Source: Hybos culiciformis (Eukaryota; Arthropoda; Insecta; Diptera; Hybotidae). From it: a DNA stretch of 64,000 nucleotides. The notes beneath the pieces were generated by a model that did no database searches, was not told the DNA's origin, and saw only the letters and a list, made by a program, of their open reading frames with translations. Positions within the stretch are counted from its first letter, which is position 1. Every line of letters begins with the position of its first letter. Below are positions 26,098-35,623 of the stretch, in pieces. A program made the translations under genes and the position numbers. Location of the stretch: the NCBI GenBank assembly GCA_964007475.1, contig OZ023275.1, forward strand, positions 36,947,381 through 37,011,380. Reading direction: 5' to 3'.

Positions 26098-26439
26098 ATG
26101 ATGATCTAATAATTAACTTGAAACTATTTTTATATATCAGAGTAAACAAATTGTCAATCTCATATTTATAACGTACAATAAAAAATATTATGAAAGGGAT
26201 TTGCAAACAACTAATGAGTTCATTATAAATCGAACAAAATATAATTTTGGCGGGTCATAATCAATTAGTTAGTCTTATAGAGATAAAATATTTTACGATT
26301 GGAAGTTAAAAACTAAATTTTTTTTTAAATATTCTTTAAATTAAATTAGCATAAATTAGCTAAATAAAATCATTTGGTATAATTAAAACAGTTATACTTA
26401 CATATATACATACAAATATGTATTTAATATGTTACTCAG

Positions 26440-26663
26440 ACTTTGTTGTGTTGTATTCAGATAGATATAACAATTTCTTTGAGCTGAGAAAATTTTTTTT
26501 TAATGAATATAGATTTGATTTAGAATTCTTATAAACATGTTTAATAAATTAACTTTGTTGTGTTGTATTCAGATAGATATAACAATTTCTTTGAGCTGAG
26601 AAAATTTTTTTTTAATGAATATAGATTTAATTTAGAATTCTTATAAACATGTTTAATAAATTA
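26440..26663. repeat. 112-bp tandem duplication (two copies)
   Basis: Two adjacent 112-bp copies, 26440-26551 and 26552-26663, begin ACTTTGTTGTGTTG. The only difference I noticed is one base (GATTTGATTT versus GATTTAATTT). The duplication is recent, or it is a copy-number polymorphism. Confidence 0.85.
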
Positions 26664-29406
26664 ACGCATATCCTAATAATGTCTAGAGATTAAGATATTA
26701 TTAATTAATTAACCTTGAAATTTAAAGAATTTATCTTGATCAAAAATTATGAATTTTTATTGCTTTTTTTATTCTCGGTAAGTCCAATATTTTTGATAAC
26801 GCAGTCGTGAAGATTGAGTCAATGAATTATGTCACTATTAAAAGAATAATATCATAAAAAGTTTCTCGCTAAAATTAAAAAACTTTGTTTTTTCTATGTA
26901 GAAAAAGTCAACACATAAATAATATTTAACTGAATTATATTTTTTTTTACTTTCTATCAGAAATAAGTATCAGAATACTAAAGCTAAAATTTCTTTGTAA
27001 TATGTATTTCTATAATAACCCATTCACCAAACGGTTTGATAATGTATTCAAAAAGAAGGGCGACGTTACATAACAACTTTTAGTAACCAGTTAAACGTCC
27101 CATACTTTATTATATCTGGCTTCGAAGTATAAGATCATGATATATTTTTATATCAAAGGATATATTTATAAATCCAACTGTTCGTTGTCCTGAATGTTAT
27201 CCATATTTTTCTATAGTCTGTGTAATAACAGATAATCAAGTTTCTTAGCTGTCACAATTACTTCGTTTATTTCAGAGATACATACTTTTCCAATTCTCAA
27301 ACTTGTAGTATACTCGTAGTATAAGTATACTTTTATAGTAATTGCTATACACAATAATAAAACCTCTCCAACTTCAAGTTGTATAATGGTGGACAAGGAA
27401 ATTTATAATTAATTTTTTAATGTTTTCGATGTTAATGTTTTTGAAGCAAAAACTATTAATTATAAGTAATAAAAATTTTATTTTTTAATTATAAAATTTT
27501 AACTTAAATTTGTAAGTGCTCTGATTCAACATAAATTCAAGTCATTATCTTTAGCATTATTTTTTAGAAAAAATAAAAACATTAACTAATTATGTTCAAC
27601 ATAAATTGTAAATGGAAATAAAATAAAATGTAGTAAGCATTTTTATTCTGCTGACATAAATTCTCAAAAAAATCTAAATCTCATCATAAAAGATAAAAAC
27701 AAAAAAAAAAAAAAATCAAAAAATAAAACGTTTTTCTTCATTAATTTATTTTAAAAAGAATAAAATTTAGATCAAAATATTATATAAAAAAATAAATTAT
27801 AAAATAAATTAAAATTTTTTAATTTTCCGTTAATTCAACAGTTCCAAACATTTTTATGATTTAATAAGAATAATAAAAATAATATTAAAATAGAAAAAAA
27901 CTTTTATATAAAATATTTAAATATTTTATTAACTTTATTTTATGCGAATAACACGTTATCCTACAGCACAAATTAACCGACTTAAAATTCTAAAACTCTT
28001 TTAATATTCACTTGAATTGTGTTATAAATCTTGAATACTTACTATAAAAATTGCACAAATAATCTTTTTTCTAGTCTCTTAAATTGTAAAATATCTAGAA
28101 ACTAATGTTAACTTCGAAATGTATCTGAGATACTTACGCAACTTAGCATGTAATTTTTACTAATATTTTTCTATTTTTTGTCGGAAAATGATTAGATTTC
28201 AATATCACACAATTTACTAATTTAACAACAATGTTACTACTAATTAATAATTAATGTGGATATTTTAAGAAAATCGAAATTCTAGACTTTAATAATTAAA
28301 AATTGAATATAGGTAAAATGCATTGATTTGTCGTTTTTGAGTACCACGGCAGTGTAGAGAAATAATTACATTATTTTTCGCATATTTTAATTTGAAGACA
28401 TAAAACAAATACTTAAATCTGTTTGTAATTTGTAATGATTTCAATTTAATTCGAAAATTCATTTCCATTAAATAATATTTAATTATTTGTTTATAATTGC
28501 AACAAACTGATTATACTTTATTAAAAAAAAAAGAAATTACATAACAAAAAATTTTAACAGGTGGCCTAACTCACATTTTTTTTATATTGAGATATGACGT
28601 TAAAAATAATAAATCTTTTTCTTTATATAATTTCACTTTTCTCTTCAGTTGAAACATTATCTGAATTTTGAATTTTTTTTTTCTCCAAAACAAAAATAAA
28701 TAAACTAGATAAATAATGTACATGTACATATTCAAAACATAATTATATTTTCCTCACGTTAGATGAAGTATATTTATTATATATACCGATGACAAATAGA
28801 AAAGCGATCGTTGCAATTTGAAAAATATCCGAAAAACTATATAATTTTGCATATTGATCAATTTTTACTTTAAATTCTCGTTTAAATTCATACAAATGCA
28901 TGTGCATACATTATGTATAGAAATTATATATCGTATTTACATTATGAACATAACTAAAACAAAATTAATATTAAATATTAGAAATACATATTTGAACAAA
29001 TTTGAAAAGTTTTCCTATTTTCGAAAATTTTTATTTCACTGAAGACATATTTTTTTCAAGGCAATAGTGTCTTCAATGTGAATGGGGCTGCAGTCAAATA
29101 TCATTTTGAGATTTTTTCACAAAAATTTTTTTAACATATCATATTAATTATTTTTTCAAAAATTAGATATTTAGAATTGTAACAATCTAATATTTATCAA
29201 TACTTCGAAGAAGTAACTACAGAAATAAATAAAACATTTTATTGTTACAAAGTATAACTTGATATAATGTAACTAAATTTCTATAATTTTTTTAAATTTT
29301 ATTTTTTCATGTTCAAGAGTTTTTTATGTTTTTCATTATTGATACTTAAAGTAAAATAATTTTAAATTGTTTTGGACAATAATTAGTTGCACTGAAGATG
29401 ATGTTG
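26664..29406. other. AT-rich non-coding stretch left of the retrotransposon
   Basis: No gene-like frame, tRNA or long inverted repeat was seen. The last four bases before the retrotransposon (29407-29410, AACA) are its target site duplication. Confidence 0.5.
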
Positions 29407-29616
29407 AACATGTTACCGTGAAGTTTGAATAGCGTTTTATAACTGAACAAATTCTTTTCACATTTTTTTTAATATTTTTCAAAAAAAAAAAAAAAAAAAA
29501 AAAAAAATTACTTATGAATTTTTTTTTATGACCTTAAATCCTTTAAAGACCCCTAATAAACTAAAATTAGTTTTTTCCCAAATGTTTAAAATTTCTTTAC
29601 CTTAGTTAAGTGCTTT

Positions 29617-29698
29617 ATCTTTTATATTATGTTAAGTACAGTATCTTTTATATTATATTAAGTACAGTAACGTTTATATTATATTAAGTACAGTATCA
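29617..29698 (+). repeat. Threefold 28-bp tandem repeat in the 5' LTR
   Basis: Three near-identical units of about 28 bp, each with TTTATATTAT followed by TTAAGTACAGTA, in direct tandem. The same array recurs in the 3' LTR near 40308-40389. Tandem repeats in the first part of an LTR are often enhancer-like; here that is inference. Confidence 0.7.
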
Positions 29699-30097
29699 TT
29701 TTATGTTTTTGTAATAAATAAAAAGAAAAAAAAAACATGCATAATATGACTAACATATTTTAAAAAAAAAAAAAAAAGGAAAAAAAAAGAAAGGATCAAA
29801 TTTTAATTGTTTTTTGATAATATTGTTTTTTGATAATATTAAAACCATTAGAATTCATTACTAATTCCAATTCTGGGTTTTTCTTTGTTTTGTGTGAAGT
29901 TGTTGTTGGACTGGTTTTTTTAAAAACATATAAAAAGAAATGCATTTCCAATAGCAATTTCATACTGATTGAAAAACTGAAAGGTAAAAGAAATAGAGAA
30001 AACTCATTCTTTGCTTCGGTTGTTCAGTTTTGGCAGGATGTACAACATCAGCCAAGACAGAACAACTGAGGATAACTCTTCCTTGTTTTCTTTAGGT

Positions 30098-30573
30098 ACT
30101 ACAGTTGTGCGTCCGAGACCAAGTAAATTTATTTTACTGGCCAAGGACAACAACTGTAGTGGATTGTTATTAGAGCGGAGCAATTTAATGCTAGCTCTAA
30201 TAACAACCAAAATCCCAATCTTAGTGGAGGATTCTTGGGCCTATCCAAGAATCCGAAGCTAAGATATACCGATTACCACATGGATGCTCCTACGGGAGGA
30301 TCCATACTACGTTGTGGTTTTATGACTGGCTCACCTGCCACTGGCGTGGAGGCAAAATCACTGAGCAATCATGATTTTGTATCCATTGACAGTGACAGAG
30401 GAGCACAGTCATAAGTGGACGGACGTTATTGATCGTTCCTTATCTCAACCAAACCGTGCGGTACCCGGTTGAGATAAGCTTCGAGTAAAACTGATCAATA
30501 ATGCTCCATCCGGTCGGTCAGGAGATGTCACTAGGCATCTGCTGCAATCCAAAAATTTATATGTCCATATAAA
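30098..30573 (+). other. Hairpin-rich structured domain in the 5' LTR
   Basis: At least eight perfect or near-perfect stems lie in 476 nt: 30098-30108 with 30150-30160 (11 bp, enclosing a 6-bp stem 30122-30127/30133-30138); 30164-30176 with 30194-30206 (13 bp); 30229-30238 with 30245-30254 (10 bp); 30275-30285 with 30300-30318 (6+5 bp); 30320-30332 with 30401-30414 (9+4 bp, one bulge, enclosing 30353-30360/30372-30379, 8 bp); 30426-30434 with 30493-30501 (9 bp, enclosing 30439-30450/30467-30478, 12 bp); and 30556-30563 with 30566-30573 (8 bp). The stretch is richer in G+C than its surroundings. The best reading is a folded RNA domain in the LTR transcript; its function is unknown. Confidence 0.7.
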
Positions 30574-30647
30574 TATAGCTTGGCTTACCTCAATAGCCAT
30601 AGATAGGAATTAGTTTTTTTTTTTAAAATAATGATTAGGCTTGCCAG

Positions 30648-30700
<53 letters not shown>

Positions 30701-31375
30701 AACAATCAGAAGCAAAATTGTGGATAATTAAAGTTTTAAATTTTTCAACAAAACAATTTTTTTTTGAGTATTTTATCTCGAATTTGAGCATTTTTAATTT
30801 TCTTTTGGGAAATTTAACAAACTTCATTTGGCAACCCTGCAAATATTCCATATAACATACAATGAAATTTTTTATATTAATAGCGAATGTATAGAAATTT
30901 TAGCATCCGACATAACAAATTTTTATTCTTTTCTGGTTAAAACTTAAACAAAGCTAAGTAGGCGCAATAAAATACACTGAAGCTGTTCAATTTAAATTGG
31001 TGTGAAGCTAATGATGTGACACATGCAGAAATTGCGATTCTACAAACTTTGCGAGAAAAGCTAATATCTTAAGTTTAAAAACCAAAATTAAACGAACAAA
31101 GATTCATAATTTTTTTAAAATAAAAATAAATTTCATTTTATAACTAATATGACTTTAAAAAAATATGCAAAACAAACATTTATGAATAAAAACGTAGTAC
31201 AGTGCTTCCCAAAGAAGTACATCTGGCAATCCTAGGCTAGTAGAGGGAAATCAAGCTATATCTCTGCAACTAAAAACTAAAAAAAAAAAAAAATATTTTC
31301 ACTTCTTCAAAACTTAAAGAATTGGTTTTAATAAATTTTTTTTTATATATTTTTATTTTTCTTAAAAAAATTTGA

Positions 31376-31488
31376 TACTGATTGAAAAACTGAAAGACTG
31401 AAAGATGTTTTACTGATTGAAAAACTGAAAGATGTTTTACTGATTGAAAAACTGAAAGATGTTTTATTGATTGAAAAACTGAAAGATT
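31376..31488 (+). repeat. Fourfold 28-bp tandem repeat in the 5' LTR
   Basis: Four units with the core ACTGATTGAAAAACTGAAAG in tandem; the first unit has a short internal duplication. A single further copy of the core is at about 29963. The same array is in the 3' LTR near 42065-42177. Confidence 0.8.
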
Positions 31489-31833
31489 TGATAACAAGAA
31501 GACACGGAAGACAGTTCAAAATTTGATCATCAAAGCATCTAGCAAAAAAAAATATGCAAGCCTAACAGAAAAATTTCTTTATCATATAAGACATTTATGT
31601 TTAAATATAAAGACAAATAATTATAATTGTAAGAAAAATTCTTTATATGTCAAAAATAATTAGATTAGTTTTTATAGATTTTCACAATCGTAGGGTACTT
31701 TTAAATTTCTAAAAATTATTTTTTTATAAATAAATACTATGTAATTTAAAAAAAAAAAAAAATTATGTTTCATTAAATCTTTCTCATAGGTCCTAGCGGA
31801 AAAAAGAAATGCTGATGTAAGGTCCAGCAATAG

Positions 31834-31874
31834 GTGGCCATAGCCACAAGCTGAAGAATGACGTCGTAGTCATT
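31834..31874 (+). other. Two small hairpins in the 5' LTR
   Basis: GTGGC (31834-31838) pairs with GCCAC (31843-31847), and AATGAC (31857-31862) pairs with GTCATT (31869-31874). They lie about 470 bp before the LTR end, in a locally GC-richer stretch. They could belong to a second folded region of the transcript or to a binding site; evidence is limited to the pairing. Confidence 0.4.
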
Positions 31875-32348
31875 TAGGTGTAATTTTTTTTTTAGACTTG
31901 GTCGGGGTTTCTTGAAATATCTTTTTTTTTTTCTATCTCAAATTTTACCTTCTTCCAAACATGACATCCTAAAATTTTGTTATGGACACTCTGGTGTTCA
32001 CTGTCGCGTACCCACCCAACGACGAGCTTAGACCCGGCCTGTGAACAGGATGTCTTAGACAGTGGACTCGGCACCAGATATATTTTAGCTAGTAAAGTTA
32101 TTTTATTAATCTTTACTATAGCAAATTTCACTTGGCATAAATTTCTATGTTAAGATCTCGGTGGTTCTTTTTTTTGAACTAAATACTTTTACACAACCCT
32201 AATTTCGTTACCTAACAAATGGATGGTACCCAATACCAGAAGTTTGTTTTTAACTCTCCTAATAGTTCTGTAACAAATGGCACAACATGGTGTCACAAAT
32301 TTGTTATCTACAATTCAAATAAATTTCTCCTAATAAATTCGTAACAAA

Positions 32349-32363
32349 TGGCGCCCAACGTGG
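32349..32363 (+). promoter_or_regulatory. Primer binding site complementary to tRNA-Lys(CTT)
   Basis: TGGCGCCCAACGTGG lies two bases (AA) after the 5' LTR end. It is the reverse complement of the 3' end of insect tRNA-Lys(CTT), including CCA, as I know that tRNA: 15 matching bases. This would prime minus-strand DNA synthesis. Confidence 0.88.
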
Positions 32364-32387
32364 TAAGACTATGAGTCCTACCCTAAC

Positions 32388-32448
32388 AAAGAGTAGCAAG
32401 ACTTTCGAGTCTCTGCTCTTTGAAAACTTGTAAGGTGAAGACCTTACA
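32388..32448 (+). other. Two leader hairpins just after the primer site
   Basis: First hairpin 32388-32421: a nine-pair stem (one G-T), a two-base bulge, then AGACT-TTCG-AGTCT with a UUCG-type tetraloop. Second hairpin 32429-32448: TGTAAGGT-GAAG-ACCTTACA, a perfect 8-bp stem with a four-base loop. Position between primer site and gag suggests packaging or dimerisation signals, by analogy with retroviral leaders. Confidence 0.65.
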
Positions 32449-32616
32449 CAATGATTTTTTTTTTAAACTATGTTTTAAAAAAAAAAAAAAGAGAAAAAAT
32501 ATAGCATTTTAGTAATTTTAGTAATTTTTACACTACATATTTTAGAAACCCCAAGTCAAAATATTAGCTCTATAAAAATATTTTCCTTATAATATTTGAA
32601 GAAACTTCTCACCTTA

Positions 32617-33036
32617 CAGTGTGAGTGCAGTAGAAAAGTAGGCACAGTCTACACTGTACATGCTGAGGTGAAATTTTTCTGAAAAAATTTATTATCTTTA
32701 CTCTAAACTATCAAATTTTTTTTTTATTAATTCTAACATAATACAGTTCTCCTTTAACTTTTCTTGCAGTGTGAGTGCAGTATAAAATGTAGGCACGGGC
32801 TACACTGTACATGCTGGGAAATAGTTTTAGGATAATTGTAACAATCTTTTTCTTCATAAAAGAAGATCAACATCGTACAGTGTGAGTGCAGTTTAAAATG
32901 TAGGCACAGTCTACACTGTACATGCTGCGATTTTGATTTTCAGTACTTGTTCCACAAGTACAGTGGCGTTTCGTCTTTTCACCTTGCAGTGTGAGTGCAG
33001 TAGAAAATGTAGTCATGGGCTACACTGTACATGCTG
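32617..33036 (+). repeat. Four-copy 50-nt hairpin repeat in the gag leader
   Basis: Copies at 32617-32665, 32767-32816, 32878-32927 and 32987-33036 share CAGTGTGAGTGCAG at the start and CTACACTGTACATGCTG at the end, spaced 109 to 150 nt. Each has an inner stem (TGTAG or GTAG with CTACA or CTAC). The bases just outside pair too, but with different sequences: CACC/GGTG in copies 1 and 4, TTTC/GAAA in copy 2, ATCG/CGAT in copy 3. The spacers between copies are otherwise unrelated, so the paired flanks look like covariation that preserves an RNA stem. Candidate roles are packaging, translation control or, at DNA level, an insulator-like array as in Drosophila gypsy. Confidence 0.8.
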
Positions 33037-33427
33037 GGGTGAACAGGCAAAATAAAACAAAAATTTTCTGTTTATAAACTATCCACCTTTTACTAAAGAT
33101 AGAGCTTACTAAGTTTATTTTTTTTTATCCTTCTCTAATTGTTTTACTATCTATTCATTTTTTTATATTTACTTTACATCAAGCATTTCTGTTAACCAAA
33201 AGGACCAAATTAAAAAAAAAAAAAAAAAAACACAAATAACAAAACAAACAAAGATTTATTAACATAATATTCTTGAAAGTTGTTTTAAATTTATTAAGAA
33301 ACATATAGTTATATTTTATTTCACATTTTATTTTTTTTTATTCAACTTACATATCTATTTTGATTTTACTTTTTTGAAAATTTACAAAAATTCTCGTTAG
33401 GAACAAGAAAATTAAGAAATAAAAATC

Positions 33428-35578
33428 ATGTCAGATGAAAACTTATATATAGTGCCGGAACACTTAGAAATAAATGAATTGGAATACGAATATATTAGAA
33501 ATCAGATTCCCTTTTCAGACCTTAATTCATTCGAAGAATTAAAAGAGTGTTTAGCACGCGAAACAAAAAATCCGCAAGCAAGGTTCTTGACGAAAAACCT
33601 CCTTTCTCTCTCTGATGATGAGATCAAAAAAATAATAATGGCAGCAAAGAAAGTGGTAGAACAGGCAAAAACAGCACTGTCAGTACCAAGCCTTACAACT
33701 TTATTACCTTTCTCGAGCAGGCTAACACACCATAAATACCGACTTATGGAAATAGTCACTGAAAATAAAAATGAAAATCAAAAGATATCAAATATAATAA
33801 CGGAAATAAAATCAATGTCTGAAATAATATTAGTCGAACTCAATAAAATAATAGAAAGAGAACAGCAGATGATTGAAATACCTGCACGAGCAGCAGCCAG
33901 AGTAGACGACAATGAAGAGCTCACAAGTTCTTTTAGAGACCTTGCGATTTCGAAAACCGAAGATGGTGATGAAAGGAAGAAAACAGGAGTAGCTAAAAAG
34001 ACGATAAGCGGTCGCGAAACACCAGCAGATGCAGAATGGACGACTTATAAAGACCTAGAAGATTTAAGAAGATTCAGAGAAAAATGGGCATACAGAGATC
34101 AGGCAGAGATAGAACAAGGAGCAACAGGATTCTCAAAAAGCAGTTTCCCTCCGAGAAGTCGAAAGAATACTTTAGAAATAGAAGGATTAGGAATACAGGG
34201 AATTAAAATGCACCACAAGATCAGCCACATCAACAAAGGACCAAATCCACCCTCAAAAGCATGTAAAGAGAAAACCAGCGAAACCGAAAGAAATTTAAGA
34301 TTCCCCGCACAGCAGAATCAACCAGGGAATACGGCAAATGGAAAACCTGAAAAAGAAGATAAGAACGCAATGGCTAGCTTACTAGCCATGATAGATAAAT
34401 TGGACAAAAAAATAGAGCCGCTCGTTACCGAACGTCAGTCAAGACAGAAAGAAGCAGTAAGCTCTGATAGCGGAAGTTCTCGTTTTCCAACCCCAGAGAG
34501 TTCCATTGAAAGAGAACAGTCAAGATATGTCCGCTCAAGCACTAGAGCACGAGACTCGACTCCACCAAACAGATTTACCGAGCGCATACCAAATAATCAA
34601 CATCAACAACAACAAAGAGAAAGACATGATTACTATAGACAGCCAAGATATACCAGAGAGCTTGATCTTAAGAAAAGATTCGGACTTTTCTTTAACGGGG
34701 ACGAAGTAGAGAACTTCGTAAAGGACGTCGATAATCAGCGAATTGACCAGAATATATCTGAAAAAATTCTAATAGCAAATTTCCACCAACTTCTAGACCC
34801 GACAGTAAAGAGATGGTATTTCTCATATTTCAGGTCGAATGACAAAAATACTACGACCTGGAGAACATTTAGTTCAGCTCTGATAAATGAGTACGCTGAA
34901 GCTCTTGAAGAAGATTTCAAAATAACAGAACTACTCAATAGAAAACAGAAAATGGGAGAAACTTGGCGGGAATATATACAAGCCATGACAGCGTTAAATC
35001 AGAAACTAGAAGAGCCATTGAGTGAAATGCGGTTAACTAATAGAATTAAACAAAATGCTAAAAGAGAGTACAAAGAGCCACTCCGAGCAGTAGAGATAAG
35101 AGATCTTACAACATTGAGATCGAAGTTCAGGATGCTTGACAACAGCAAAGAAGCTAAAGCACCAAGTCGGTCAGATCAAGAAGAGTATAATTACTCAAGA
35201 CCAGGCTACGACCGGAACAGGTATAGAGTACAGGAAATTTATAATGAAAATAATTACAATGACCATGAATATAACGACAATTATTATGACAATTATGAAG
35301 TCGAAGCTGTGCAAAATACTAATAAACAGCCTTATTTTATGTCTGGCAATGCCAAGAAAAGGTACGAAGAACCATCTAAACCAAAGCAACAACAATCAAG
35401 ATCTGCAACACCAGAAAATAATTTACGCTGTTGGAACTGCGAAGAACCAGGCCATGCATTCATGGATTGCCCAGCAGATTTTAGAAGAATTTTCTGTTAT
35501 AAATGCGGGATGCGCAATGAAGTGGCTCCAACATGTAAAAACTGCCACAAAACAGTTCGTTTCCAATCGGGAAACTAG
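33428..35578 (+). CDS. gag: Retrotransposon Gag polyprotein
   Basis: 716 codons from ATG 33428 to TAG 35576-35578. The N-terminal part is helical and charged. A capsid-like region (about residues 425-590, with WYFSYFRSN, TWRTFSSALINEYAE and GETWREYIQAM) fits the retrotransposon gag family. A basic and glutamine-rich linker lies before and after it. At the C terminus there is a CCHC zinc knuckle, CWNCEEPGHAFMDC (Cys668, Cys671, His676, Cys681), and a second cysteine pair unit, CYKC...CKNC (690-706), lacking the usual His. Gag would form the particle and bind the element RNA. The stop codon directly follows the GGGAAAC slip site that gives Gag-Pol. The base composition is less AT-biased than the flanks, as usual for such coding DNA. 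Confidence 0.95.
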   Translation: MSDENLYIVPEHLEINELEYEYIRNQIPFSDLNSFEELKECLARETKNPQARFLTKNLLSLSDDEIKKIIMAAKKVVEQAKTALSVPSLTTLLPFSSRLTHHKYRLMEIVTENKNENQKISNIITEIKSMSEIILVELNKIIEREQQMIEIPARAAARVDDNEELTSSFRDLAISKTEDGDERKKTGVAKKTISGRETPADAEWTTYKDLEDLRRFREKWAYRDQAEIEQGATGFSKSSFPPRSRKNTLEIEGLGIQGIKMHHKISHINKGPNPPSKACKEKTSETERNLRFPAQQNQPGNTANGKPEKEDKNAMASLLAMIDKLDKKIEPLVTERQSRQKEAVSSDSGSSRFPTPESSIEREQSRYVRSSTRARDSTPPNRFTERIPNNQHQQQQRERHDYYRQPRYTRELDLKKRFGLFFNGDEVENFVKDVDNQRIDQNISEKILIANFHQLLDPTVKRWYFSYFRSNDKNTTTWRTFSSALINEYAEALEEDFKITELLNRKQKMGETWREYIQAMTALNQKLEEPLSEMRLTNRIKQNAKREYKEPLRAVEIRDLTTLRSKFRMLDNSKEAKAPSRSDQEEYNYSRPGYDRNRYRVQEIYNENNYNDHEYNDNYYDNYEVEAVQNTNKQPYFMSGNAKKRYEEPSKPKQQQSRSATPENNLRCWNCEEPGHAFMDCPADFRRIFCYKCGMRNEVAPTCKNCHKTVRFQSGN

Positions 35579-35623
35579 ATTCGCAATCTGTAGCGAGGCC
35601 ATCTGCAGATTTTGAAATAGGCC
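35569..35623 (+). promoter_or_regulatory. -1 ribosomal frameshift site with predicted pseudoknot
   Basis: Heptamer GGGAAAC (35569-35575) is in the right phase (G GGA AAC) and the next codon is the gag stop TAG. After 9 bases comes a stem 35585-35592 with 35604-35611 (8 pairs, one G-T). Its loop contains GGCC (35597-35600), which can pair with GGCC at 35620-35623 to make an H-type pseudoknot. Pol is in the -1 frame, open from 35539, and has no ATG before 35884. The same heptamer class is used by several retroviruses. Confidence 0.85.

Larger units (their letters stand above)
29411..32346 (+). repeat. 5' LTR (2936 bp)
   Basis: Matches 40115-43035. The 15-bp length difference is explained by two A runs (27 versus 14 at about 29481, 48 versus 46 at about 30650). 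The only other differences I noticed are single T/A changes at the edges of two A runs. It holds a threefold 28-bp repeat (about 29617-29698), the hairpin-rich domain (30098-30573) and a fourfold 28-bp repeat (about 31376-31488). Possible poly(A) signals of AATAAA type occur, for example near 29713. The U3/R/U5 borders cannot be set from sequence alone. Small frames in it (60 to 83 codons, both strands) do not look like genes. Confidence 0.93.

Noticed and set aside
29390..29440. CTGAAGA...GTGAAG pattern at the left border of the retrotransposon, like a hammerhead-ribozyme core
   Set aside because: The conserved core bases do not match (CTGAAGA instead of CTGATGA, no GAAA in place) and the pattern straddles the insertion border.
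29830..32131. Small frames within the LTRs (60-83 codons, both strands)
   Set aside because: They are low in complexity, overlap hairpins and tandem repeats, and their identity between LTRs follows from LTR identity rather than selection.
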